NCBI RefSeq assembly: GCF_017921975.2 | Contig: NZ_JAGEMO020000018.1 | Coordinates: forward strand, 62,001-126,000 | DNA from: Hymenobacter terricola | Lineage (GTDB): Bacteria; Bacteroidota; Bacteroidia; Cytophagales; Hymenobacteraceae | Direction: 5' to 3' | Length of the DNA stretch: 64,000 nt | In this document: positions 40,117 to 48,620 of the stretch, in pieces | How positions within the stretch are numbered: position 1 is the first letter of the stretch | Layout: each line of letters starts with the position of its first letter | Made by a program: the position numbers and the translations under genes | The notes under the pieces: model-generated | What the model was told of the DNA's origin: nothing | What the model saw: the letters and a program-made list of their open reading frames with translations, nothing else | The model's database searches: none

Positions 40117-42162
40117 CTACTCCCGCGCCAGCACCAGCGCCACCCGGCTCGGCACGTACAGGCTGAGCTGGTGCTCAAACGTCTCGTATTCGTAGCTTTC
40201 ATCAGGCCGGTCGAAGCCGCCGAACTGGCTGTTGTCGGAGGACAGCACCACGCGGTATTTGCCTTCCTCCGTCACCCAGAAGCGGTAGTCGGTGAGGCTG
40301 CGCTCGACGTGGAAGTTGATGATGAACACCAGCCCGGCGCGCTCGAACGCCAGCACTTTGTTTTCCTCGTCCTCCTTGAGCAGCTTGGCGGGGCCGGCGG
40401 CCAGCAGGTGCCGGGCCTTGGCCAGGTGAATCATGGCCTTGTCGAACTCGCCCAGCTGGTGGTATTTCAGGTCGGGATTATCGGCCAGGTTCCATTGGCG
40501 GCGAGCGAAATGGTAGCTCCAGCCGTTGCCCTCGCGGGGGAAGTCGACCCACTCGGGATGGCCAAACTCGTTGCCGATGAACGTGAGGTAGCCCTCGCCG
40601 CCGGTGGCCAGCGTGACCAGCCGGATGATTTTGTGCAGCGCCACGCCACGGGCCGCGCCGGGGTCGGGGTCGCCGGCCTGCATGTGGGTGTAGATGCCGG
40701 CATCAACCAGCCAGTGCAACAGGGTTTTGTCGCCCACCAGGGCCTGGTCGTGGCTTTCGGCGTAGGCAATGGTTTTCTCGCCGGCGCGGCGGTTGGTGAG
40801 GGTGTACCACAGGTCGCCGAGGGGCCAGTTTTCGTCGGGCGTGTGCTTGAGCAGCTTAATCCAGAAGTCGGGAATGCCCATGGCCAGGCGGTAGTCGAAA
40901 CCCACGCCGCCTTCCTTGATGGGCCGGCACAGGCCCGGCAGGCCGCTCATGTCCTCGGCAATCAGCAAAGAGCCTTTCTTAAACTCGTGGGCCAGCGTAG
41001 TGGCCAGCTGCAGGTAGAGAATGGCGTCCTCATCAGCCGACGGGCCGAAGTAGTTGTCGTAGTTCATGAAGGCCACGCCCTCGCCGTGGTGGTGGTAGAG
41101 CATGCTGGTCACGCCATCGAAACGGAAGCCGTCGAAGTGGAATTCTTCGAGCCAGTAACGCAGGTTGCTGAGCAGGAATTGCTGCACCTCGGGCCGGCCG
41201 TAGTCGAACAGCTTGCTGTCCCAGCCGGGGTGGTTGCCGCGCTCGCCCTTGTGGAAATAGAGATTGCCGGAGCCGTCGAAATCGGCCAGGCCCTCGGCCT
41301 CGTTTTTCACAGCGTGCGAGTGCACGATGTCGAGCAGCACCGCAATGCCGCGCCGGTGCGCTTCGTCGATGAGAAACTTCAGGTCCTCGGGCGCGCCAAA
41401 ACGGGAGCTGGCGGCAAATAAATTGGCCACGTGGTAGCCGAACGAGCCGTAGTACGGGTGCTCCATCACGGCCATCAGCTGCACGGTGTTGTAGCCGTCG
41501 GCCTCGATGCGGGGCAGGATGTTTTCAGCAAACTCCCGGTAGGTGCCCACCCGGCCTTCCTCCGTCGCCATGCCCACGTGGGCCTCGTAAATGAGCGGTT
41601 CCGGCGCGGCGGTGGCCGTTTTGAACTTCTGGTCGGTCCAGACGAATGGGGTTTCGGGCCGCCACACCTGGCCGGCGTAGTCCTTGGTGTGCTCGTCCTG
41701 CACGGCGCGGCGCAGGGTGGCGGGCAGGCGGTCCTTGCCCTGGCCGTTGGCCACGACGTGCACCTTGTAGCGGCTGCCGTGGCTGAGGCGCTGGTCGTAT
41801 TCCGCATCGGGCAAAAAGGCTTCCCACACCCCAAAATCAAGCTTGTGCAGCGGGTTGGCCTGCCGGTCCCAGCCATTGAAATCGCCGACGATTGATAGCG
41901 CATCGGCGCCGGGCGCCCACTCGCGGTACACCCAGCCGCCGCGGGCCGCGTCGTGGTTCAGGCCCAGCTGCTGGTGGGCGGTGGCGTAGTTCAGCAGCGA
42001 GCCGTGGTACTGTTCGATTTCGGCCAGGCGGGCTTGCAGGCGCTCCTGGCGCTGGCGCAACACAGGCTCGTAGGGAGCCAGCCAGGCGTCGTTTTTGACG
42101 AGGGTGAGCGGGGCCGGGCGGCGGGCCTTGGCGGCGGGAGCGGTGGGGTTCGTCTTGGCCAT
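40117..42162 (-). CDS. glgB: 1,4-alpha-glucan branching enzyme (GH13)
   Basis: A 681-residue cytoplasmic enzyme; ATG at 42162 (the frame continues upstream but overlaps the ggt start region). An N-terminal carbohydrate-binding (CBM48-like) domain is seen as YREWAPGADALSIVGDFNGW. The catalytic barrel has LLDIVHSHAVKN, DGFRFDGVTSMLYHHHG with the nucleophile Asp, LIAEDMSGLPG with the acid/base Glu, and YAESHDQALVGDK with the third Asp. The C-terminal beta domain ends SRVALVLARE. The DGFRFDGVTSML / MNYDNYFG pattern is that of the eukaryote-like branching enzymes found in some bacteria. It forms alpha-1,6 branches in glycogen. A TACATTTG -7-like box lies 20 nt before the ATG. Divergent from ggt. 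Confidence 0.93.
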   Translation of the reverse strand: MAKTNPTAPAAKARRPAPLTLVKNDAWLAPYEPVLRQRQERLQARLAEIEQYHGSLLNYATAHQQLGLNHDAARGGWVYREWAPGADALSIVGDFNGWDRQANPLHKLDFGVWEAFLPDAEYDQRLSHGSRYKVHVVANGQGKDRLPATLRRAVQDEHTKDYAGQVWRPETPFVWTDQKFKTATAAPEPLIYEAHVGMATEEGRVGTYREFAENILPRIEADGYNTVQLMAVMEHPYYGSFGYHVANLFAASSRFGAPEDLKFLIDEAHRRGIAVLLDIVHSHAVKNEAEGLADFDGSGNLYFHKGERGNHPGWDSKLFDYGRPEVQQFLLSNLRYWLEEFHFDGFRFDGVTSMLYHHHGEGVAFMNYDNYFGPSADEDAILYLQLATTLAHEFKKGSLLIAEDMSGLPGLCRPIKEGGVGFDYRLAMGIPDFWIKLLKHTPDENWPLGDLWYTLTNRRAGEKTIAYAESHDQALVGDKTLLHWLVDAGIYTHMQAGDPDPGAARGVALHKIIRLVTLATGGEGYLTFIGNEFGHPEWVDFPREGNGWSYHFARRQWNLADNPDLKYHQLGEFDKAMIHLAKARHLLAAGPAKLLKEDEENKVLAFERAGLVFIINFHVERSLTDYRFWVTEEGKYRVVLSSDNSQFGGFDRPDESYEYETFEHQLSLYVPSRVALVLARE

Positions 42163-42182
42163 GATGCAGGGAAGGTTTACGT

Positions 42183-42190
42183 CAAATGTA
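42183..42190 (-). promoter_or_regulatory. Putative -7 element (TACATTTG) for glgB
   Basis: Exact match to TAnnTTTG on the minus strand, 20 nt upstream of the glgB ATG, in the 145-bp divergent region between glgB and ggt. No -33 TTG recognised. Confidence 0.4.
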
Positions 42191-42296
42191 ACGAGCCGGC
42201 ACGGCTGGTTGGGCAGAGGCCGCCACTGGCCGGCAATTCTACCTTGCTCAACGGCAATTCGGTAGTGCTGGTTAGCAATCGGCGGAAACGTAGCGT

Positions 42297-42303
42297 TAAT
42301 TTG
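42297..42303 (+). promoter_or_regulatory. Putative -7 element (TAATTTG), 4 nt before ggt ATG
   Basis: TAATTTG is separated from the first ATG at 42308 by four nucleotides. If used, the transcript would be leaderless. The same 4-nt spacing occurs at 52197 and 61375. If translation starts at the second ATG (42311), the gap is seven. Confidence 0.3.
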
Positions 42304-42307
42304 TTCG

Positions 42308-44062
42308 ATGATGAAATACCGTCTACTCACCCTTCCGTTGGCGCTGCTGCTGGCCTGTTCGGCCGAGCGGCCGGTCACCTCTACCTCGCGCGCCTTTGAA
42401 GGGGCCCTGGCCACGCCAGTGCCCAAGGCCGCCGCGCCCAGGCTGGCCCACTACGCCATGGTGGTGTCGGCTCATCCCGAGGCTTCTAAAATTGGCACCC
42501 AGATACTTTTGCGCGGCGGCAATGCCTACGACGCGGCCGTGGCCGTGCAGTTTGCGCTGGCCGTGGCGCTGCCCGTGGCCGGCAACATCGGCGGCGGCGG
42601 CTTCCTGCTCTACCGCGACCGCAACGGCTCGGCCGGCAGCCTCGATTTCCGCGAAACGGCCCCGGTTGGCGCCACCCGCGATATGTACCTCGACAAGCAG
42701 GGCAACGTGATGCCGGGCCTGAGCACGGCCGGCACGCTGGCCGTGGGCACGCCCGGCACCGTGGCGGGCATGGTCACGCTGCACAAGCAGCTGGGCAAGC
42801 TTTCGTGGGCTACGCTGGTGCAGCCCGCCGTGGCCCTGGCCACCAGGGGCTTCCCGCTCACGGCCAAGGAAGCCGCCGGCCTGAACCGCACCCGCGCCGA
42901 TTTCCAGAAGTACAACCCCGGCAACCCGCCCGCTTACCTGCGCCCCGGCGGCGGTGAGTGGCAGGCCGGCGACACCCTGCGCCTGCCCGAGCTGGCCCGC
43001 ACCCTCACCCGCATTCGCGACCAGGGTCGGGCCGGGTTTTACAAGGGCGAAACCGCCCGCCTGCTGCTGGCCGAGATGAAGCGCGGCAACGGCCTCGTGA
43101 GCCAAACGGACCTGGACGGCTACCGGGCCAAATGGCGCGAGCCCCTGCGCGGCCGCTACCGCGACTACGACGTGATTACGATGCCGCCGCCCAGCTCCGG
43201 CGGCGTGGCCCTGCTGCAAATGCTGCAAATGCTGGAGCCGCTGGACCTGGCCCAGGCCGGCTACCACTCGCCCCTGGCCGTGCACTTCGTCACCGAAGCC
43301 GAGCGGCGCGTGTACGCCGACCGCGCCACCTACCTCGGCGACCCGGATTTTGGCCTCGTGCCCACCCAAAAGCTGCTGGATGTGGACTACAACCACCAGC
43401 GGGCCGGCTCTATGCGCTCGCGCGGCCGGGCCTCGGCCAGCGCCGATGTGACCGCCGGCACCAACCTGCCCGGCTACGAAAGCGACCAGACCACCCACTA
43501 CAGCATCGTGGATGCCCTGGGCAATGCCGTGAGCTGCACCACCACCCTCAACGGCGCGTATGGCAGCCGCGTGGTGGTGCCCGGCGCCGGCTTTTTGCTC
43601 AATAATGAGATGGACGATTTCAGCGTGAAAGCCGGCGTACCCAACTCCTATGGCCTGGTGGGCGGCACCGCCAACGCCATTGGGCCCGGCAAGCGCATGC
43701 TCAGCAGCATGACGCCCACCATCCTCACGCGCAACGGCAAAGTGGCCCTGGTAACGGGCACGCCCGGCGGCAGCACCATCATTACCAGTGTCTTGCAGTC
43801 CATCATCGGCATTGTCGACTATGGCCTGAATGCCCAGCAGGTGGTGACCGCGCCCCGCCTGCACCACCAGTGGCTCCCCGACCAGATTGAGGTGGAAGCC
43901 GGGGCCCTGCTGCCCGCCGCGCAGGACACCCTCAAGGCCCGCGGCTACCACCTCAACCCGCACCTGCCCTGGGGCCGCCTCGACATCATTCACATCCTGC
44001 CCGACGGCACCCTGGAAGGCGGTGCTGACCCGCGGGGCGACGACACGGCCCTGGGATATTGA
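42308..44062 (+). CDS. ggt: Gamma-glutamyltransferase (lipoprotein form)
   Basis: A 584-residue precursor. MMKYRLLTLPLALLLAC is a lipoprotein signal (Cys17), so it is membrane-anchored and periplasmic. GNAYDAAVAVQFALAVALPVAGNIGGGGF is the large-subunit signature region. QTTHYSIVDALGN contains the catalytic, autocleaving threonine (about T395), which becomes the N-terminus of the small subunit. GSRVVVPGAGFLLNNEMDDF and PGKRMLSSMTPTI form the substrate site. The enzyme hydrolyses or transfers the gamma-glutamyl group of glutathione and similar peptides, adding to the peptide-salvage theme. Two adjacent ATGs (42308, 42311) are possible starts. A clear terminator follows. Confidence 0.95.
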   Translation: MMKYRLLTLPLALLLACSAERPVTSTSRAFEGALATPVPKAAAPRLAHYAMVVSAHPEASKIGTQILLRGGNAYDAAVAVQFALAVALPVAGNIGGGGFLLYRDRNGSAGSLDFRETAPVGATRDMYLDKQGNVMPGLSTAGTLAVGTPGTVAGMVTLHKQLGKLSWATLVQPAVALATRGFPLTAKEAAGLNRTRADFQKYNPGNPPAYLRPGGGEWQAGDTLRLPELARTLTRIRDQGRAGFYKGETARLLLAEMKRGNGLVSQTDLDGYRAKWREPLRGRYRDYDVITMPPPSSGGVALLQMLQMLEPLDLAQAGYHSPLAVHFVTEAERRVYADRATYLGDPDFGLVPTQKLLDVDYNHQRAGSMRSRGRASASADVTAGTNLPGYESDQTTHYSIVDALGNAVSCTTTLNGAYGSRVVVPGAGFLLNNEMDDFSVKAGVPNSYGLVGGTANAIGPGKRMLSSMTPTILTRNGKVALVTGTPGGSTIITSVLQSIIGIVDYGLNAQQVVTAPRLHHQWLPDQIEVEAGALLPAAQDTLKARGYHLNPHLPWGRLDIIHILPDGTLEGGADPRGDDTALGY

Positions 44063-44082
44063 CCCGCGCCGTTACCCAACCC

Positions 44083-44116
44083 AAAGAGCGTCAGGCAGCA
44101 TTGCCCGACGCTCTTT
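44083..44116 (+). terminator. Terminator after ggt
   Basis: AAAGAGCGTC (44083-44092) pairs with GACGCTCTTT (44107-44116), with an inner GGC/GCC extension, followed by a run of Ts. It lies 20 bp past the stop. Confidence 0.9.
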
Positions 44117-44175
44117 TTTTGCCCAGCCCCAAGGCCAGCGATGTTCGACGGCGGCTTGATTTGCCTCAGCCGGCT

Positions 44176-45051
44176 TCACTCGTAAAAATTTCGCATCCGC
44201 CGGATGGTCGTCAGGACTACCCAGTCGCCGAGCCGGGGCATGAAATTGTGGACCAGCACAATGATGCGCCCCAGCGCCGAAATGACGGTGCGCGGCCGGC
44301 GCTTGCGGATGTGGCGCCGGATAATGTGGGCCACTTCGACCTGCGTTTTTTGCCAGCGCTGGGGGCGGTGCGCAATGGGCACGGGCTGCCCGGCCGCGTC
44401 CAGCACCCGCTTGTCGGCGTCGTTCTGGGTGAAGCCGATGTGCACCACGCCAAAATGAATGCCCGTGTGGGCCAGCTCCAGCCGCAGGGTGTGGGCCAGG
44501 TTGGCCACGGCCGCCTTGCCCGCGCAGTAGGCCGAGCCGCTGGGCATGCCGTTGAGGGCCGAAATGGAGGAGATGAACGTGACGCTGCCCCGCGTGCGGA
44601 TAAGATGCGGCAGGGCAGCCTTGAGCGGAAACACCGAGCCGTACACGTTGCTGTCGAGCACCCGGCGAAACACGTCGGGCTGCATGTCGGCGAAGTAGGC
44701 ACGCTGCGAAATACTGGCGTTGGTCACCAGAATATCGACCTGCCCGAAGGCCTGGATAGCGGCATCAACAAGCCGCTCGCAGGCGGCGTAGTCGGTCACG
44801 TCGGCCACGCAGCTGGCCACCGCGAAGCCGGCCGCCAACAGGCTTTGCCGGGTGTGTTCGAGGCGCTCGGCGTTGCGGCCGTTGAGCACAACGGCGGCCC
44901 CGCTCTCGCACAAGGCCCGGGCCGTTTCCCGGCCAATGCCCGACTCCGAACCCGTGACAATGGCCACTTTGCCCGCGAACGGCCCGGTATGCGCCAGCGG
45001 AGCCGGAATGGTGGCCGGCGAAGTACCGTTGAGCGGGTTCGAACTAGACAT
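44176..45051 (-). CDS. Short-chain dehydrogenase/reductase (SDR)
   Basis: A 291-residue classical SDR; ATG at 45051 overlaps the end of the upstream epimerase gene by 8 bp. The Rossmann motif VAIVTGSESGIGRE (TGxxxGIG) is near residue 30, followed by VTNASIS in the NNAG position, SSISALNGMP (catalytic Ser) and Y-C-A-G-K (catalytic Tyr and Lys). The C-terminal tail is basic (RRHIRKRRPRT) with a hydrophobic stretch IISALGRIIVLVHNF-like, hinting at membrane association. Substrate unknown. Last gene of a tightly overlapping three-gene operon with a sugar-nucleotide-type epimerase and a GT2 glycosyltransferase. Confidence 0.9.
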   Translation of the reverse strand: MSSSNPLNGTSPATIPAPLAHTGPFAGKVAIVTGSESGIGRETARALCESGAAVVLNGRNAERLEHTRQSLLAAGFAVASCVADVTDYAACERLVDAAIQAFGQVDILVTNASISQRAYFADMQPDVFRRVLDSNVYGSVFPLKAALPHLIRTRGSVTFISSISALNGMPSGSAYCAGKAAVANLAHTLRLELAHTGIHFGVVHIGFTQNDADKRVLDAAGQPVPIAHRPQRWQKTQVEVAHIIRRHIRKRRPRTVISALGRIIVLVHNFMPRLGDWVVLTTIRRMRNFYE

Positions 45052-46048
45052 AGTGGTTGGTTTTGAACCAGTCGAAGGCCTCGGCAATGGCCTGGTCAAT
45101 GGGGGTTTGGGGCAGGTGAAGTTCGCTGATTGCTTTCCGGGCGCTGAAATAATGGCCGTCGTTGGCCACGGCCACCATCGCTGAATTGAGCTGGGCAGGG
45201 CGACCGCTCAGCCGGGCCCACACGTCGCAGCCCCGGCCGTAGAGCCGGGCCAGCGCGGCCGGAATTGGCCAGCGCGGCATCGGCCCACCCATCGTGGCGG
45301 CCATCAACTGAAAAGCTTCCCGGTAGCTCAGGTCCTGGCTACCAAGAATATACGATTCACCCACGCGGCCCTGGGTGAGGGCGTTGACGGTGGCCACGGC
45401 CACGTCGCGGACGTGCACGTAGTTTTTGCCGCCGGCCGGATAGCCCGGCAGCTGGCCCCGGTACAGCTCCAGCAGCAGCGCGTTGGAAGTGGGTTTGGCA
45501 TCGCCGGGCCCCAGCATGAACGTGGGATGCACCAGCACGGCCGGCAGCTGCTCCTGGGCCACTGCGCGCAGCACGGCAGCGGTGGCGGCCTGCTTACTGT
45601 CCATGTAATCAAGGCCGTAGCGCTGGCCGGCGTAGGGCCGGGTTTCGTCGCCGGGCGCCTGCCGGGTGCCGAAACCAAAAACATTGGCCGTGCCCACGTA
45701 CACCAGCCGCTCGATGCCTGCTTGCCGGGCCAGCGCCAGCACGGCTTCGGTGCCGCCCAGGTTCACGGCCCCCACGGCGAGGTTGCGGGCGGGGTTCACC
45801 TGGGCCAGCGCCGCAGCGTGGATGATGGCCGAGCAGCCGTCGGCCGCGCCCATTAGGCTGGCTGGCTGCGTAATATCACCCTCCCGGATTTCTATGGGCA
45901 AGCTTGTCAGAGTGGGCAATGGGGAAGCCGCCGGCTGACTGCCGGGCCGGAGCAGCGCCCGCACCGGCAGCCCGCGCCGCCGCAATTCGGCCACGAGATG
46001 CCGCCCCAGAAAGCCGTTGGCACCGGTGACGAGGACGGGCTTCGCCAT
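45044..46048 (-). CDS. NAD-dependent epimerase/dehydratase family protein (extended SDR)
   Basis: A 334-residue protein opening with MAKPVLVTGANGFLGRHLVAEL, the extended-SDR glycine motif TGxxGFxG. Y-M-D-S-K near residue 150 fits the YxxxK catalytic pair, preceded by YVGTANVFGFG. Family members act on nucleotide sugars or on sterol/flavonoid-like ketones; substrate cannot be read here. Its ATG overlaps the stop of the glycosyltransferase gene by one base (TGATG) and its own end overlaps the SDR gene, so all three are probably translated together. Confidence 0.9.
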   Translation of the reverse strand: MAKPVLVTGANGFLGRHLVAELRRRGLPVRALLRPGSQPAASPLPTLTSLPIEIREGDITQPASLMGAADGCSAIIHAAALAQVNPARNLAVGAVNLGGTEAVLALARQAGIERLVYVGTANVFGFGTRQAPGDETRPYAGQRYGLDYMDSKQAATAAVLRAVAQEQLPAVLVHPTFMLGPGDAKPTSNALLLELYRGQLPGYPAGGKNYVHVRDVAVATVNALTQGRVGESYILGSQDLSYREAFQLMAATMGGPMPRWPIPAALARLYGRGCDVWARLSGRPAQLNSAMVAVANDGHYFSARKAISELHLPQTPIDQAIAEAFDWFKTNHYV

Positions 46049-46740
46049 CAGCGGTAGTTGAGCATGGCTTTGTAGGTGCGCGCGATGCGGGCGGGCGACA
46101 CCTTCAGGAAGAACAGCGAAAAGGCCGTCAGGTTGGCGATTTGAACCCGCAGCCAGCCGTTGGTTTCGTATTTGCGGGCCGATATCAGCACGTCATGCGG
46201 CACAATCAGGAAAAGGGCGGCCCGCCGGATGCGGATAATAATTTCGAAGTCCTCCATGATTACAAACCGCTCGTTGAAGCCGCCCAGCCGCTGAAACAGC
46301 ACCTTGGTGATGAACAGCGTCTGGTCGCCCCCGCGGCTCATCAGGCCCTCAAACCGGGTGCCGAAGCTGTTGATGCGCAGCAACGGATGGCGCGAATCGA
46401 ACCGAAACCGGTAGCAGCCCGCTTCATAGCCCCGCCCCACCGCCGCCCGAATGGTGGCCACGTAGCCGGGGTGAATGCCCACATCGGCGTGCACGAAATA
46501 GAGGATGTCGCCGGTGGCGTGCGCGGCGCCGTGGTTCATTTGGGCCGCCCGGCCGGGCCGGGGCGCCAGCAGCACCGTGGCCCCGGCCCGCCGGGCGGCG
46601 TCGGCCGTCCCGTCGGGACTGTGCGCGTCCACTACCAGTATCTCGACTTCGCGGCGGGGGTCGTACCGGCGCAGCTCCTGTACCAGCCGGGCAATGGTGG
46701 CCGCTTCGTTGAAGGTGGGGATGATAACGCTGAAGGACAT
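46048..46740 (-). CDS. Family 2 glycosyltransferase (TIGR04283-like)
   Basis: A 230-residue GT-A enzyme; ATG at 46740 gives MSFSVIIPTFNEAATIARLVQEL at the N-terminus, as expected. It has EILVVDAHSPDGT (nucleotide-sugar site) and YFVHADVGIHPG, where HAD replaces the usual DxD, followed by GGDQTLFI and ERFVIMEDFEIIIRIRR. This pattern fits the TIGR04283 group, sometimes labelled arsenosugar biosynthesis or rSAM-associated glycosyltransferase. No radical-SAM or arsenic genes are adjacent, so that label should not be read as function. First gene of an operon with two SDR-type genes. Confidence 0.85.
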   Translation of the reverse strand: MSFSVIIPTFNEAATIARLVQELRRYDPRREVEILVVDAHSPDGTADAARRAGATVLLAPRPGRAAQMNHGAAHATGDILYFVHADVGIHPGYVATIRAAVGRGYEAGCYRFRFDSRHPLLRINSFGTRFEGLMSRGGDQTLFITKVLFQRLGGFNERFVIMEDFEIIIRIRRAALFLIVPHDVLISARKYETNGWLRVQIANLTAFSLFFLKVSPARIARTYKAMLNYR

Positions 46741-46974
46741 GAATAGAAACGGTGCGAACGCACAAAAATGGCTGCTTTTTTGGCATTCCCGGCGGCGCCC
46801 GGCCACCGGCGGCCAGTTGAAGCCCAAAGCCGTATTTGCCGGCCGCTGAGCCCCATTCCGTGCCGGCAGCAGCTGGCTCAACAAGCAGGCCCTGGCTCCC
46901 TTACGAGAAAGCCCGCGCGTTGAGTTTGCCGCCGCAACATCTATTCTGCTGCGGTCCCGCGTATATTCCCAGCA

Positions 46975-47784
46975 ATGAACACCATCCGCCGAACTACCCG
47001 CAACGCCTTCGTGGCTTTAAGCGCCTGCACGATAGCGACTTTACTGGCTTTTACGACACCTGCTACCGCGCCGGCCGCTCGCCCGGCACACGTAGTCACT
47101 ACCGCCGCCGTAGACCATAGCGCCTACGATAAGCTGTTGAAAAAACACGTCAACGACAAAGGCCTGGTGAACTACAAGGGCTTTAAGGCCGACGAGAAGG
47201 CGTTCAACCAATACCTGGATATGCTGAGCAAGAACCCGCCCGCCGCCAGCTGGACCCGGCCCGAGCAAATGGCTTACTGGATAAACGCCTACAACGCCTT
47301 CACCATTCGCCTGATTCTGGACCATTACCCGGTGAGCAGCATCAAGGACATCGGCTCAAAAATCAAGATTCCGTTCGTGACCACGCCCTGGGCAGCCAAG
47401 TTTTTCAGCATCGGCGGCAACAAGATGAGCCTGGACGAAATCGAGCACGGCACGCTGCGCAAGAAGTACAACGACCCGCGCATCCACTTTGCGCTGGTGT
47501 GCGCGTCCGTGTCGTGCCCGCGCCTGCGCGCCGAAGCCTACACCGCCGCCAAGCTCGAAAATCAACTCGATGACCAAGGCCACGACTTCCTGAACAACCC
47601 GGCCAAAAACAACGTCCACAAAGACGCCGCTCAGCTTTCGAAGTACTTCGACTGGTACAAAGGTGACTGGAACGACAACGGCCAGTCGGTGGTGAAATGG
47701 GTCAATAAATACTCAACGACCAAGATTGACAACAGCACCAACATCTCCTTCCAGACCTACAATTGGAACCTGAATGAGCAGTAA
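46975..47784 (+). CDS. DUF547 domain protein, exported
   Basis: A 269-residue protein with an N-terminal signal-like segment (FVALSACTIATLLAFTTPATA). DUF547 features are clear: WINAYNAFTIRLILDHYPVSSIKDIG, MSLDEIEHGTLRKKYNDPRIHFALVCASVSCPRLR and AQLSKYFDWYKGDW. The domain is related to transglutaminase/papain-like folds by some analyses, and a catalytic Cys in the CASVSCP stretch is possible, but function is not established. It is 21 bp upstream of the next gene and probably co-transcribed with it. Confidence 0.9.
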   Translation: MNTIRRTTRNAFVALSACTIATLLAFTTPATAPAARPAHVVTTAAVDHSAYDKLLKKHVNDKGLVNYKGFKADEKAFNQYLDMLSKNPPAASWTRPEQMAYWINAYNAFTIRLILDHYPVSSIKDIGSKIKIPFVTTPWAAKFFSIGGNKMSLDEIEHGTLRKKYNDPRIHFALVCASVSCPRLRAEAYTAAKLENQLDDQGHDFLNNPAKNNVHKDAAQLSKYFDWYKGDWNDNGQSVVKWVNKYSTTKIDNSTNISFQTYNWNLNEQ

Positions 47785-47805
47785 GCACCGCCCCGGCGGC
47801 CAGCC

Positions 47806-48438
47806 ATGCGGCGGCGCGTAGGCCCCCGCCACCTGCTCTGGCTGGCGGGCCTGGGGCCCGCCGCCGGGCAGGCCCAACCCGCCAAACCAACGGCCCTCGC
47901 TACCCGCCGCTACGCCATTGAAGTGGCCGGCATCCGGGTGGGCACCATGACGGCCACCCGCCAGCCCCAGCCGGGCACCCCCGACGTGACGTTCACGCTC
48001 ACCAGCGACGTGAAGGTAAATTTCCTGGTGTACCATCTCAAGGTTTACTACCAGGTAGTCAACCAGGTGCACAACGGCCAACTCCTGCTCTCGACGGTAG
48101 TGGCCCACACCAACCAGGGCGATTTCTCCTCCCGCACCGAATGGAAAGGCGACCATTACGACATCGTGGCCGACCAATACAAATACCAGCACCGCGCTAC
48201 TGAGCCGCACCCCATCACCTACACGGTCACCAATTTATTCTTCGGCGAACCCACCAGCCAGCCCCGCGCTTTCGCGGAGTATTTCGGCGACTACTTCGCC
48301 CTCAGCCCGGCGGCAGCGGGCACCCACCGCGCCCAGCGCGACGGCCGCGAAGACGAGTACCAGTACACCAACGGCCAGCTGGTCACTATCATCAAAAAGA
48401 ACTCAATCAAAAACTTCGTTATCAGGTGGCTGCCATAG
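47806..48438 (+). CDS. DUF6134-like exported protein
   Basis: A 210-residue protein with an N-terminal hydrophobic segment (LLWLAGLGPAAGQAQ) serving as signal peptide. The mature part is beta-rich: RYAIEVAGIRVGTMTATRQ, VTFTLTSDVKVNFLVYHLKVYYQVVNQ, then LFFGEPTSQPRAFAEYFGDYF and a final KNSIKNFVIRWLP. This fits the DUF6134 group of Bacteroidota, often found beside DUF547 proteins as here; the assignment is from memory of that pattern. Function unknown. A strong terminator follows by about 12 bp. Confidence 0.75.
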   Translation: MRRRVGPRHLLWLAGLGPAAGQAQPAKPTALATRRYAIEVAGIRVGTMTATRQPQPGTPDVTFTLTSDVKVNFLVYHLKVYYQVVNQVHNGQLLLSTVVAHTNQGDFSSRTEWKGDHYDIVADQYKYQHRATEPHPITYTVTNLFFGEPTSQPRAFAEYFGDYFALSPAAAGTHRAQRDGREDEYQYTNGQLVTIIKKNSIKNFVIRWLP

Positions 48439-48450
48439 GGCTCACCAACA

Positions 48451-48479
48451 AAAAAGGCCCCTCAGTGAGGGGCCTTTTT
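48451..48479. terminator. Terminator after the DUF6134-like gene
   Basis: AAAAAGGCCCCTCA (48451-48464) mirrors TGAGGGGCCTTTTT (48466-48479); T-run on both strands. It ends the DUF547/DUF6134 transcript and may also stop the convergent gene. Confidence 0.9.
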
Positions 48480-48517
48480 ATTAAATTGGGCATCGCAATC
48501 GGCGAGCCCGGAATGCT

Positions 48518-48612
48518 TTAAGTTGTCAGTTATTAGTTGTTAACAGGCAGACGCCCCCTTGGCTGGCAACTAACAACGAGCGACTAACAACCCGGTTACT
48601 TTCGCACGACTG
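48518..48612. repeat. AT-rich dispersed repeat with ACTAACAACCCG core
   Basis: TTAAGTTGTCAGTTATTAGTTGTT... faces CAACTAACAACGAGCGACTAACAACC in inverted orientation. The right end (ACTAACAACCCGGTTACTTTCG, GACTGC) matches 22696-22728. Located between a terminator and the 3' end of the gene at 48621. Confidence 0.6.
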
Positions 48613-48620
48613 CTTAACTA

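Noticed and set aside
46048..46740. Arsenosugar biosynthesis role for the GT2 enzyme
   Set aside because: No radical-SAM, ArsM or arsenic-resistance genes nearby; the label comes only from family naming.
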